Part shown: positions 51,890 to 64,000 of the stretch, in pieces | Numbering within the stretch: position 1 is the stretch's first letter | Layout: each line of letters begins with the position of its first letter | Source of the DNA: Stereum hirsutum FP-91666 SS1 | Lineage: Eukaryota; Basidiomycota; Agaricomycetes; Russulales; Stereaceae | Assembly: GCF_000264905.1 (NCBI RefSeq) | Contig: NW_006763155.1 | Coordinates: forward strand, 271,871-335,870 | Length of the DNA: 64,000 nucleotides | Reading direction: 5' to 3' | Notes under the pieces: generated by a model | The model's input: only the letters and a program-made list of their open reading frames with translations | What the model was told of the DNA's origin: nothing | Database searches by the model: none | Program-made: the position numbers and the translations under genes

Positions 51890-54060
51890 GTGGCGAAGAG
51901 TTTGGACCCTTGAGCCACCTCACGCACTATACGCGGTCGTGCACGAGGACGATGTTATTCCCTAGCCGGGGCGTGTAGCAATCGCGCAGTACGTCTTTTA
52001 TCTTGGTTTCCTTTCACCTTTCGCAACCGCCATTCCCTTCTCCCAGTCTAGCGTGTATCTGTGGTCGTGTTGTGTGCATATGTTGACAATCACTTATCCA
52101 CCGCCTCCGCTTCTGAATACAGAACCTATTCTTAACCTTCCTCTTCCCTTTTCTACTCGAAACCGACTTTCACCTCGATCTATCTGCCGCGGGAGCACCA
52201 CTGTTCAGTGACCCCAAATCCTACACTAGCGAGTTCGGCTTGTACGGTACTCAGTGAGGCATGCTTCCCTTGATCATTCTGAGTGTCTCTGACGGGCCGT
52301 TTCAAGTATCTGCAATCTGACGGCAAGATCTCCCGCGCTGCGTTCGCCATGAAGGACCTCTACGCCCCAAGCCGCGTTGTATTTAGAAACGCGGGTCCCA
52401 GGTCGCACTAGGAGTAATTTGACTAGCGTTCTGTGAGGTGGATTCATGGTCATGATCGGTCGTGGGGACACCGTTACGTGGAGATCAACCTTTAGATCCT
52501 TGTCCCAAAGTTAATAGTGGGTTCCCAATATCCGTCGTTAGACTCGTCGGAGACAGTTCATGTTCCTTTATCCCTTCGTCCTCATGGTCAGGAGGCTGAT
52601 ATTTGCCTCTTCATTCTGAGTAGACAGACTATCGCTTCTGTTTGTGCGCACAAGTGAATATACGGCATTGCCATATGCACCCATGAAACATCGGAGTCTC
52701 TTTGGCCTCCCATGGGAGAGAGCATTTGTTCACCGCATAATCCGGGTACGTCCTGGTTTTCCCATTATCCAGAAATCAGCGTTCTTCGTCTGACGATATT
52801 ACTCTCCAGTCCCCAATGAATCCTGCCTTACGTGCCTCCTACGGCCTACCCTATCACCTCCGTCCCGCAACCCCACTGTTGACCGCCCCGGTGAATCTCT
52901 TATGTTGCATGTCACTATATCTTTTCGCCTTGCTAACACTGCGACTTCCACAAAGCCAATGCTACCGTTCAATTTACACTGGATCCTCCAGATTCGATCT
53001 CCCTCAGGCCACGTTTATACCGCGACAGATCCAAGAAGACTATAAAGCGTTCGAACCCGTTCCCTCTTCCCGCACGTCAACGCTACACTCGACTTCGCAG
53101 TCTACGACCCAGTCCCTTTCGTCGGTCACTCTCTCGGTCAATCTGCGCCATCCAATCGAGAGTCATGACCAATTGATTATCCTCGTTCATTTGGTGGCAC
53201 TGTGCAACATTCGACTCGACAATAGCCTACATAGGTACACGAAATCACCCTACCGGCCGTCCTTCCGAGACTTCCCATGCCCTTACGCTCCATCCCTGGC
53301 ACCCTGTCACGTTCAAACCTGGTGTTCGATTGATCCCTCTAGTCAGCAGGCCCATCAAGATCATAATTATTGCTCAGCCCAGCCTTGTTTCTGTCGGCCC
53401 TTCTATCCGTTCCATCGGGATTTCATCTTCACTGATGTACCGTCGCCATCTCGTTGAGTGGCGTCATATTGCCACACTTGATAACGTCCTCAAACGCACC
53501 CATTCATCGCCGCCTTCCGGTGTCTTCGTCCTCGTCCGTTTTCTGTGGTCGAGAATCGAGTTGACGTTCCGTTGAGTGGGGAGAAATCGACAGTTCATAT
53601 TCTCGAGCAGGCAACATCTTTATCCACTGAATCGTCGTGTGCATTCGCTTCCTGCGATGGTGTAGCCGATTCAGTAGATCTTGTCTCTCAGCGACGCCCT
53701 CGAACTTTTATCCGTCGAGACCAGCCCGCTATCGTTGACCAATATGTCTGTATACCTTCTGGCTGGACATTTGTTGCCGCCTTTTTGGCCATCGCGCATC
53801 CTGAACCTGTGAGTCAGTGTTCTGGGTCGATACGTGAAGTTTCTTGTATAGAAGGGGGCAGGTGAAAGTCCCATCATATTCGTGGCGTCACCCTATTAGA
53901 CGAACACGTCCAGACGATCTCCATCGTTTGGTAGTCGTCCAGTCCCTATCTCGAGTTGACTCAGTTTTAAGGAGCCCACGAGGCACCGTTCGAGCCATCC
54001 GTTCTGTCGTTTCGAGGGCTCAGCCCCTCCAATGTGGCTCATCCATCTCTGGGAGACTAC
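51890..54060 (+). repeat. Diverged tandem duplication, copy A
   Basis: Blocks here recur in the same order and strand in 54680-56310. Examples are GTGGCGAAGAGTTTGGA near 51890 (GCGGCGAAGAGTTTGGA in copy B), AGTACGTCTTTT near 51990, TCGCAGTCTACG near 53095, and GGACATTTGTTGCCGCCTTT near 53763. The longest ORF (52816-53457, 213 codons) is not conserved in frame in copy B, so coding is doubtful. Confidence 0.65.
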
Positions 54061-54679
54061 CGTCTATGTTTCTTTCCGAAGCGTTCCTAGTGCTTCTCAG
54101 GCCTGGCTTACCCTGCACGCCTCTGCCTCCACATCCACGAGCCCAAGCAATCCACTCTGATCATTGCATACTTGCTGCCTTTACAATCGCATCCTCATCT
54201 CGTCCGTGTCTCTCTTGCACGATATTCTTCTCCGCACAACTGGACTTTGAAACCGATGCGTCCTACTCGGTACGCAGCTGCCTCTATGTTCACCGTTCGG
54301 AACCATGAACGGTTCCACGATGTACATCACTTGGTCACATCGTCGATCGCAGCCACCGGCAGGGGGTTTTCATCAACCTCGACACTGGCGAAGAGTCCCA
54401 CCAGACTACCCCATCTCCTACCTCACGTCTCTATCCCCTTATGTCAATACTCGCGTCGGGCGCGAAGGGTTGAGAAAAGACGAGGGTCGTTCGCGTCGAA
54501 GAGGGCTGTCGTTTGTGTCGAAGTCACAGCCTCAGCCGCCTCTCGCCTCTCTACTCCATGCCCTAAACCAGATCCAAGGGATAGACCGTTGTTGCTCATA
54601 GTTCTCTAGGTGCGCCCTCTACTCCATTTCTCCGACTGTTATTCGTCTAATCGACACCCCTTCTCTCCATCTCAGATTC

Positions 54680-56310
54680 GTGCTCAAGCCTATAAAGCGG
54701 CGAAGAGTTTGGAGCCGTGCGCCACCTCACGCACAAGTTTGGAGTCATAGACGAGGAGATTATGAGGCTCATGTTCTCTAGTCGGGCCATGTAGCGGTCG
54801 CGAAGTACGTCTTTTCTGTTGTTTTCTTTCACTTGCCATCGCCACCATTCCGTTCTCCCAGTTGACCACGCATATCTACAGCGCTCGCGTTCTCGTTTGG
54901 TTCGTGGTCGTTTTGCTTGCTTATGCTGACTACCGTTCTTTGTCTTCACTGCTTCTGCATAGTGAATCTATCCATTACCTTTCTTCTTTTTCTTCTGCCT
55001 CTACGATCTAACCTATTATCTTCGTCCCAGAACCGTATTGTCGACCGCTCCGACGAATCCCTCTAGCGCCCCGCCACTACATCCGTCCTCATACCAAAAC
55101 AACTTCCATCGGAATGCTACCGTTCACTCTCCCCCGAATCCTTCTCGACCGAGCTCGTTCTTCGGCCCATATCCATATCGCGTCAGACTCAAGAAAATTC
55201 TGTCAAGCTTTCGGTCGGGTTCGCTTTCCGCATGCCAATGCTGCGCTCACGCTTTTTGGGCTTCGCAGTCTACGGCCCAGTTCGTTTCGTCGGTCCTGTC
55301 TCGGTCCATTCTCACCATCCAGTCGGGAATCAAGACCAACTCTCTATCTTCACACCTTCGGCGGGACGATGCAACAATGAACTCCAGAATCGCCTCCCAG
55401 ATGCTCACACGAAATCATCCAACCGTCCGTTCGTCCAAGTCTTCCCCACGCCCTTTCCCTCCCTCCGTGGTAACCTCGCACGTTCAAACCTTGCGTTCAA
55501 TCGGTCTAGTCATCATGCAATAAAGACGATTATTCTTCGTTCTCCGCCCAGCGCATCACCACTTCTGGTCCTTTTGTCCATTCCAGCTCGAAGCGTTCCA
55601 TCTTTGCTCATTGTCGTCGCAGGCCAACCCATGCGATCCCAGGCCTTCAAAAGCGGTTCACGTTTCCGCATAAATCCACTGTTATAGTCGATGACGACGA
55701 AAAGTAAGCCTCCATTTCATTGTGGCCCCTATCACGTATCGTCGCTCACGAAGGTCGATGCTATCTCATTGGGTGGCGTCACTAGACACCGTCCTCAAAC
55801 GCACTCCTTCATCACGATGGACGCCTTCTCATGTCTTGCTCCTCTTCCGTTTGCCATGGTTGAGTTTGATCAGTGGGCGTTCCGTTGGGAGAGATTGGCC
55901 CGCTCATATCCTCAAGCAGGCGAATGTTTGTCTCCATTGAATGGTCGCACACGGTTCACATTGTACGTCAGTGAGGATCTAGTCTCGCAGCGACCCATCG
56001 AAATTTTATCCTTCCAATCAGTCGAGAACAGCCCACCACCGTGGATTCATATACGTCTCTTCGACGTCGACTCCACACTATCTGGTCAGACATTTGTTGC
56101 AGCCTTTCTATCCATCGCGCTTCCCCTGAGTCTGTGGGTCGGTGTTTCAAGTCGATACGGAGATATTTTGTGGGAGAAAGTGGGCTAATCGTCCGTCTCA
56201 TCTGCGCTGCCAAGGAGTCTACGATGCACCCTACGAACCATCCAGTCTGTTGTCGCCAGAGCTCGAGTCCCTTTCAACGGACTCGTCCAACATCCCTAGT
56301 CGCTTGTATA
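54680..56310 (+). repeat. Diverged tandem duplication, copy B
   Basis: This is the partner of 51890-54060. A 165-codon frame at 55691-56188 contains FDQWAFRWERLARSYPQAGE and SGQTFVAAFLSIALP and looks protein-like, but it stops before the homology ends. Both copies may be decayed members of an unknown gene family or repeat. Confidence 0.65.
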
Positions 56311-57795
56311 GTTGTTCGCTCTAGCGTCGCGGGCGAAGGTCCTTTGGATCGGAGAGGATTGTCGTGTTGCTGATTTTCAATGCAAGGAGCGCTACGCTAT
56401 AGATTCATCGCGGAGATGCTGATAGGATTCATGCGGGTGGTTTCCCATAGAACCATCGTGGTGGAAGCGTGATTGTTGAGGCTGGCCGGAAGTGGTCTCG
56501 TTTGTGGAATTCGTAGTGTCCTGCCCCGAAAGTAGTACACAATTTCACCAATGCGTCTCTTTTTCTTTTAGTTGGATACTTCAAACAATTGTGAATCTTG
56601 ACTCCTAATCGTCTTCGTTGCTACATACACAGATATTGCGTGTCTAGCCAGTGACCACACGTTCCCACGCCCATCTCTTTCAGCTTCAAACCCTCATCGC
56701 TATTATCCCTCGCCATGGCAGTCCTAATGTTCTCTAATATTTTCTTTCGACCCAATACTCTTAGATATACTATCGTCGTTGACGGCCCTCAAGAGGGCCA
56801 TCGAACGGATTAGCGTCGATCGTTAAAAATGTCTTTCCAAGGCCTTTCATCGATTCGCAACATTCGCTTCTCTGTATACATTGCTTCCCTTCTTGTACCA
56901 CGACGTCTATCGACTTGGGTGAGGAGTTCTGGGAGTGTTCGGTGTGAGGGGCAAGAAAGCTGAATTGAAATCGGTGATGAGCCAATTGTAGCACACATCC
57001 AGCCACTCGTACAAGATATCGCGTTGAATTTATTAACAAACTTCTTCGGAATAGGGCATATATGTAGCGGTTCACATCAGTTTCGTTCGTCATCCTGAAA
57101 ACGAAAAGTGTGAACTCGAAATCTCGAGCTAGTGCTAGATATAATACTCAGTTCACATTGAGTTTGGATCCTCGAAACGGGTCCACTTTTGCTCTCATTC
57201 CCGTCCCCTTTCCTGATGGCCTTTGATACAGTGATTCTTTTGGGAGCTACAGTACGTGGGCCTTCCGCCAAAGTGTGTGCTGTTTCGAACAACGTCAGTG
57301 AACGGGCAGAGGCCGGAGGATGCCCCTCTCGCATCGAAATCGCACTGAGTGTGAATTGAGCTTCGAGGCTCCAACGGGACAAAAATCAGAAGTATTGAAC
57401 CCATCATGGGTTTAGTTCACATCACAAAAACGCGATGTGAACCGCTACGTATATGCCCTAGTGTGATAATTTTACGCTACCACAAACCATGCCCGAAGGC
57501 TTTTGGCTCCTGTGCTCAAAATGCACAGTTGTTTTATGCGCCACGAAATGTTATGTAAGCACTTTGGCCCGAAGGTACTTATTTTGATGGTTTGGCCCCC
57601 GTGCACCGTTGGCAGAAATGTATTTCGCTCCCGTGCTCGAAGCTGTTTGACTCCTATGCCCGAGGGATTTTGTCCCAATATTCAGGGATGTTTGGCTCCC
57701 CGTCTTTCATCTGCAATATGTACAGAGATTGAAATTATTTTGAGGCCGAAGTCTTGGAGCCACACGTGGTTTGTCTCGAGACAACTGCCTCCCCA
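56311..57795. other. Gene-poor stretch with low-complexity phrases
   Basis: No supported gene. From about 57490 to 57770 degenerate phrases such as TTTGGCTCC and GCCCGAAGG recur every 40-55 bp, suggesting a decayed tandem repeat next to the fold-back element. Confidence 0.45.
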
Positions 57796-58909
57796 TTACA
57801 GCGCTTTCAGAAATTATGCGGAATCGTAAACTTCGCGAATTCGCTCCAGCCACAGGCCAGCCGACGGAGCGAGCTTCGGCACGGCTCTCTCCGGGCCATC
57901 GCGACTGTGGCCCAACTGCAAATATGCATCCATGAGCACACAGTTGAGACAATGAAGTGACTCCAGTGAGTAAACTCAGTCGCGTACATTTATTCTTTAT
58001 GCGGGATATCTTTTGGCGAGTTCAGGGGCTCTCGAGTCGCCAGTAAGACTTCGACAAACTTGCCTGACACCATCCATTATATATTGTCACTGGTCATTTC
58101 CCCAAAGAGTCACCTCCTCTGTATCCCATAACACCAAGAACATATTTGAGAGTCATGTTATGCTTGATACATGTAGTAAAAAATCTGAATAGCAGCCCAG
58201 TTAGCCAGCATGGGGTGTGGGCCACATGACGAGGCCGCTCGCTCGCCACTGCCGGACCCGGGAGGTGCCCCAGCCGGGACACGCGCCGCCAGGCGGGATG
58301 CATACTGGTTACGAGGTTCGATCCCAAATGCGTACAAATTTTGTGCGAAAAGGCCTCCATGTCCGATCGCAAAAGTACAAAGACTGGGCCTTTTTTCAGC
58401 AGTGGTCCGATCCCAAATGCTGACACAAGTCAAGCTTTGTATCTTAGGTTCGATCCACGTACGCACAAAAGCGAGCGGAAGTTATCATTCCCTAACTTCA
58501 CAGTAGGCAAATCTCGACATTTTTTGTTCGCAACACACATGTGCGCGAAGGCAATCTCGAGCGCGCTGTCCTCGTCAATGAAGTTGGACTGAAAAAAGGT
58601 GTTTTTACTCGCTATCGGGTCCGAAGTACACATTTACACCGCGAATAATAGCGATGCTTAGATTGCATGCAGGGTCTTCGCAAACGATGGTTCGATCCGT
58701 TGTGCGTACCAAAGTCTCTGAAAAGCAGGATTACCCGATCCGAATGCGTACATATGTGGCGACAAATTTTGTGACAAATTTCGCCCAAATGTTAGATTTA
58801 GGATCGAACCTTCGTACCAATATGCATCCCGCCTGCGCCGCCGGCTGGCCTGTGGCTGAGGCGAAATCGCGAAACGCGCGATTCCGCATACTTTCTGAAA
58901 GCGCTGTAA
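57796..58909. repeat. Fold-back repeat region
   Basis: 57796-57867 is the inverted copy of 58838-58909, about 85% identical by eye. 58271-58324 is also an inverted copy of 58801-58848. Direct copies of a CGATCC(C/G)AATGCGTAC phrase occur near 58319 and 58736. The whole block is a composite fold-back, possibly a non-autonomous element. Confidence 0.7.
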
Positions 58910-59501
58910 GTATTAGATGTACCACACGACGAAGAGAAGAAAACGATGAGACCAGGACTCACGTAAAAGCAGAAAAAGCCACAGTACCTTGGCAGTGCTA
59001 AAACGTTTTGTGATCGATAGTTTGACCTTCATGTTACAAACCTAGGTATGCTCGTTCGGGGATGACGATATGGCTAATAGAGCATATCCCCGAAGTACCT
59101 CGGTCATATACCTGATGCTCGAAGGGACACAACTTGGAGACCTACGGTGTAAGTACTCACATTGGCCTGCAGTCAGCCTAAATCAGCAGCATACAGCATA
59201 GGAAAGCGCGAATTTAAACTGCCGCTTGGAACAAGACGAGGTAGAATGGTTCAGGTCAGCGACAAGCGACGATGATAGTGGTTTAAAAATCGTGTCAGAA
59301 ACCAAGTGCTGTGGCCATCGTGAGGACAGCCTTCGGCCAACTCCGGCATGGCCCGCCACTCGGCCATGTAGATATTTATGCACCTTTTTCCCTCGAACTG
59401 TGGGGCTTGGTCACCAGTCTAGCTCGCACCATCAACTCACCAAGGTCTACTGTGATCTCCAGACGAACTGTCGTGTCCATTTGCACTTTGTTTCTCTCCA
59501 C

Positions 59502-62500
59502 ATGAATTCCAACGATCGCACACTTTGGGGCGTGCTCTGCTATCATGCTCGCCAAACACCTCACCACGACTTCCTCGTCGAGGACAAAGACGTTGTATTG
59601 TCCTATGCTGACGCGTTTGCGCTCGCCTCAATTCTTCTCCCCACACGCATCCGCTCTCTGCACCCTTCGCTGGGGACACAGGGCTCGAATCAATGCGTTG
59701 TTCTTCTCAGTCACAATAACACTCTCTGTCCACTTCTTATTTTCGCCTGCTGGTGTTTGTCCATATCCGTCGTTCCAGTCAGTCCATCGACAGACCCTAG
59801 CCTGTGGCCGGCAATCGTCGATCTCGTCGGGCCTTCCATCATCGTCACTTCGTCCGAATTCCTCATTCCAATGGCCTCCCGAGTTCAGAAGAACGGAGGA
59901 GGACCAGAAGTGCTTGATATAACCTCACTCATACCATCAGAGCACCTCATTGTGTCTGTGCCTGTTACCTTTCGATCCGACTATATACCGTCCTGTCAAT
60001 CCTGGATTCGACGTTCTGGCCATGAGTTTTCGGACGGTATCGCCAATCCTCCCCCCATAGAACAAACTCAGCAAGCAATCACACTCTTTACCAGTTCAGC
60101 CATCGATAGAGAGACGCTGAAATGTGTAACATACACTCATGCGATGCTCTTCGAGTCCTCCGAAAGAGCAATGCTTATGTTGGGTGGCTCTGTGTACTCC
60201 AGCCTCCCAAAACGACATCTAGGATGGCTTCCTCTTAGCCATTGTTTCGAATTTTGCGTCATATTCTGGTGTGTTTCAGGTTCCTCCGCTTTGGATAAAT
60301 AAAATGATGGGAATTCACTGACATTTGTCATGTTTGCTGTCATAGTGGTCTCGTTATGCGTACCGGAGGCGCCTACCTCTTTTTCGATCGTGCTCGCTCC
60401 TCCCCTTCCTCAGCGCCTTCCACAGCATTACCACGTCTTCTTCTTGCAGCGCTGGAGCACCATCATCCGGTCTCTACGTTGGCTGTTGTTCCTTCCGTTT
60501 TGATCGAACTCCTACGAATCTCCACCCAACCCGATCTCGACCGACTTAGAGCACTTCACTCATTGGCTGTGGGGGGCGCACGTACTCCTGAAGATCTCTT
60601 CCAATGGGCAGCCTCCCAGGGAATACGCTACTTTGACTGTTCTGGTGCCACTGAGGCAGCAGGTACTGTCTGTATTCGCCGAGCCGAGGACCACGATCAA
60701 CGAAAGTTCGGACTACAGATCATTCCGGGGCTTATGGGGGTATTGGAGAAAGACGACCTGCAGGATAATTTTGGGCTGCTCATCATACGTGGCACCGTGC
60801 GTCTTTGATTGAACTTTCTTCAGTTCGGTTGCTTACTTTTCGTTCCGCCCAGTATCTTCCGTCTGGTTACAATCACCGCAAAAGCGGTGCATATCATTTT
60901 GATCCAGAGACCGGCGTCACGACCTATCATACCGGAGATCTCTATGAGCACCATCCCGAGACTCCCGCACTCAGCATCGTCAAGGGTGGTCCCTTGCCTC
61001 CATATGATCCAACTCTTCCGCCTCTGCGAGGTCAGTATTTGATCAAGGATCTACGGCATAAGCTCACGACGTTAGCAGGTCTATCCTATGTGGGCCGTAA
61101 CGATGATTTGGTCGTCTTTTCCTCCGGGATCAAGCTCAACGCGCTAAGTTTGGAGCGACTCATTGACGATAACGAAGAAATCGTCCGCTCTGCTGTTGTT
61201 AGTAACTTATCCGCAGACGGTCTTCTAGTCTTGGTCCAACCACATCTGGCAGACCGTCTTGCTATTCCTGCAGACACCATTACACAAGCGGTTTTTGTGA
61301 TCAATCAATCACTACCTTTCGAGAAGAGGATACGCCCCGACCACATTTTCTACGTTCACGAGCTTCCCACCACGACAAAGCATACCTTAAACCGCAAACT
61401 GGTCAAGAAGATCCTTTCGAAAGCGCACCATCTTCAAGATATACCTCATCTTTTTCCACCGCCACAGACCGCATCCAAGGATGCTACTCGCAGAATGACC
61501 CATGAACCAGATTCTTCGCCACGCGAGATATACAATCGTCTCATTCGGGTTATGTCAAGCGTCCTTCGAATCTCCGAAGAACACCTCTGTAAACCACACT
61601 CGACTATTTTAGACTTCGCGCTCTCTTCGTTGGCAGCGGTTCAGCTAGCTCAGGCATTGATGGAGGAGTTTCAGGTCTCAATTGCAGGCGCACACCTTTA
61701 TGGTGCCCATACCATCGAAGATTTATGCGGCCTCGTTCAAAATCGCCCGCGCAATAGAGATACGCAACCCTTCGCCAGTCAACCGCCCCCAGAATCAAAC
61801 CTTCTTTCCGTTGCACCAATACTATCACCTTCAAAACTGGCTATACATGTCAGTGGAGTTGCCTGCCGTTATCCTGGAGGCATCGAGAGCTTCGAGTCCT
61901 TCGGAGATGCCCTCTTTGCTCCGGATGCGTTCTTGGACCGTGTCTCACAGACTCGTCCAGAGGATAGGTGGTCAAGCTTCGAGAGAATCGAGAGCGATGC
62001 GATCTGCCCCATGCGTTGGTTGGATGGTTCTGTGGTTGACACCGTCGATTCCTTTGCTCAATTCTTTCGAATATCGCCTCACGATGCCCGCTCTATGAGC
62101 CCCAACGCGCGGTTAGCGCTTCAAATCGGCTACAACGCTATCGAAGATGCCGGTATAGCCCCACAGTCGCTCAGTGGGAAGTCTTGGGGCGTGTTCACGA
62201 GTACAAACGACTCTGGTTGGAGGGAGAGACAGATGCGTGCTTTATCTCTGAAAGGTGAAAAATTCCGCCTTTATAGCTTTGTCTTTGTGTCATTGTACTG
62301 AAATTCTCTGCCAGATTACGCACAGACCCTGCAGGGCTCTGCTGATGATGCCGTCGGCGCTCGATTATCATATTTTCTCAATCTCACAGGACCAGCGATG
62401 GACATCAAGACAGCTTGCTCCAGCAGTGCAGTTGCTGTCCACCAAGGTATGTGCCACGCTCACAGTTGTCATCTATCACACTCATTAGTCTTGTACTAGC

Positions 62501-64000
62501 ATGCAGTTCCATTCGTAACGGTGATTGCGATGCTGCCATCGTCATAGCTGTCACCACGCAATTTTACCCTGCGGGCGCCATTTTTCGAGCTAGCAATGGC
62601 ATAGTTTCCCCGTCCGGGAGGTGTGCTCCATTTTGCGAATGCGCCGATGGATTCGTTGCCAGCGAAGGAGCCGTAGCGATCGTTCTCCAGAAGTCACACG
62701 ATGCTCTTACGCCCGCATATGGATCTATCCGGGCGTCGACAGTTACGCAGGATGGAGCTTCTAGAGGGTTTTTCGCTCCGAATCCGAATTCACAAAGGAG
62801 GCTTCTAGATGAAGCCCTATCGAGAGCTGAATGCACTGCAGACGATATCACGTTTCTCGAAGGTGCGTTCATTCGAAACTATCGTTGAAATTCAAGTTTA
62901 AATGGACGTCCCTGACGTCGGATTATAGCTCACGGGACTGGGACGCAACTCGGGGACTCCGTTGAAATCCAAGCAGTAAACGACGTATTTAGAGGGGTAC
63001 GTACCAATCCCCTGTATGTGGGGTCCGTCAAAGCCGTTCTAGGACACACTGAGGAATGTGCAGGCCTCACAGGTAAGCAATTCATTCTGCTTTCTTACCC
63101 TATACTCTCACACGATCGTGCGAACAGGAGTATTGAAGGCACTTGTTTGCTTCGAGAAGAATTGCATACCGCCACAGCCTCGCCTTGGAGCTTTGAACGA
63201 ACAGATCGATTTTGACGCGGTACCGATTATTATCCCGTTCACCGCAACCCCATTCTCCCACGGGAACCAGAAGCATATCATCGGAGTCTCCTCCTTCGGA
63301 TTGTCTGGGACCCTTGCTCACCTCATCGTCGAAGAAACACCTCCCCAGAAAGCGACAACGTCCTACGGGATTATCCAGCGGTCATGTGCACCTAACATCT
63401 TCATCGTCACTGCGAATTCTCCCCATGAGCTTCTCTCGATGATTAAGAAGCACAATTTTTTCCTCGAGCACCAGCACTTGCAGCATGCGTCGTTAGCCAC
63501 TACCTGCAGGACGACACAGGTCGGCCGTGATCATCTGCGTTTTCGCCAATCCTGGGTCGTCGATGGATGGAAATCCCTCCGACACGCTCTCAGATCTTTT
63601 TCCACGCCTTCGTCTACCATCCACTTCACAGCCACGCACGTGCGCCCAAGAGTGGGTATCTGGTTCGGAATTCCACTATCCGCCTCCCCCCTCATCACGT
63701 CTCAGCATCCACTATACCAAGAAAAGCTGGAATACTGTAGGAACCTCGGATGGGCTGAGGTCTTCGACTACTTCATGCATCAATTCGCGTTGGTCGAAGT
63801 CTTGAAGGAATTAGGCTGCATCATCACGGCCGTCGGTGGAGAAGGAATTGCGGAGTATATGGCGGCCGTCGTCGCTGGAGTCCTTCCCGAAAGCGTACCC
63901 TTCAGACTACACCAATCAGCGAATGGTGTAGAGAAAGGAGAGCGCTGCTTCGTACGATGTCCAGACTCGAGCGCCCTTGACGAATGTCTTACTTCGTGGT
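59502..64000 (+). CDS. Polyketide synthase-like megasynthase, 5' part (A*-ACP-KS-AT*)
   Basis: Exons are 59502-60268, 60346-60796, 60853-62254, 62315-62446, 62500-62862, 62929-63072 and 63128 onward, open at the window edge. Residues about 1-600 are an acyl-AMP-ligase-like domain with TGDL (about 431), GRNDD (487) and [10 protein letters not shown] (578-587). Its P-loop, normally a TSGSTGxPKG type, reads [12 protein letters not shown] (196-207). An ACP follows with LSSLAAVQL (Ser665). The KS starts near 734 and keeps TACSSS (Cys908), AHGTGT (His1040) and GHTEECAG (His1078). The next region matches the AT alignment ([13 protein letters not shown]), but GHSxGE is replaced by GEGIAE, so the acyl-binding Ser is Gly (about 1326). 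Downstream domains are outside the window. The start at 59502 was chosen because the 92 upstream codons do not look like the domain. Confidence 0.9.

Noticed and set aside
52816..53457. 213-codon plus-strand ORF
   Set aside because: The frame is not conserved in the duplicated copy and the composition is Ser/Pro-rich without domain features.
58310..58330. tRNA-like GGTTCGATCCC
   Set aside because: It belongs to the fold-back repeat and recurs there without cloverleaf context.

Overview
The window looks like an accessory region of an Agaricomycete (basidiomycete) nuclear genome. Genes are broken by many short introns of about 50-60 bp with GT..AG ends. Several families are typical of mushrooms: PsiD-type decarboxylases, DUF6697, and a large transposon-borne protein with a C2H2-like finger. 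Long stretches without genes hold diverged repeats. I cannot name the species.

The main content is a loose set of natural-product genes spread over about 61 kb. From left to right these are: a PsiD-like (phosphatidylserine-decarboxylase-fold) amino-acid decarboxylase (2833-4191, +); a cytochrome P450 (6443-8945, +); a second PsiD-like decarboxylase (16655-18068, +); an alcohol-oxidase-type GMC flavoenzyme (18970-21779, -); a UbiA-family membrane prenyltransferase or cyclase (22094-23201, -); a small two-helix membrane ORF (23377-23646, -); a second P450 closely related to the first (41836-44309, -); a secreted aryl-alcohol-oxidase-type GMC enzyme (45684-48402, +); and the 5' part of a large polyketide synthase-like megasynthase (59502 to beyond 64000, +). 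The megasynthase reads adenylation-like, ACP, KS, AT-like. Its KS catalytic residues are intact, but the adenylation P-loop is degenerate and the AT serine is missing.

Between these lie genes with no obvious metabolic role. They are a DUF6697 coiled-coil protein (9708-11490, +), a conserved putative nuclear protein (26159-27823, -), a coiled-coil protein (28109-29032, +) and a large transposon-like gene (29269-34075, -). Mobile or repeat DNA fills much of the rest: a 2.3-kb structure with about 280-bp inverted arms (35636-37951), a diverged tandem duplication (51.9-56.3 kb) and a fold-back repeat (57.8-58.9 kb).

Taken together, the enzymes could make an amine from an aromatic amino acid, oxidise it, prenylate or cyclise something, and build an acyl or polyketide chain. 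Whether they form one pathway is inference. The genes are separated by large gaps and a transposon, no cluster transcription factor was recognised, and the megasynthase runs off the window.
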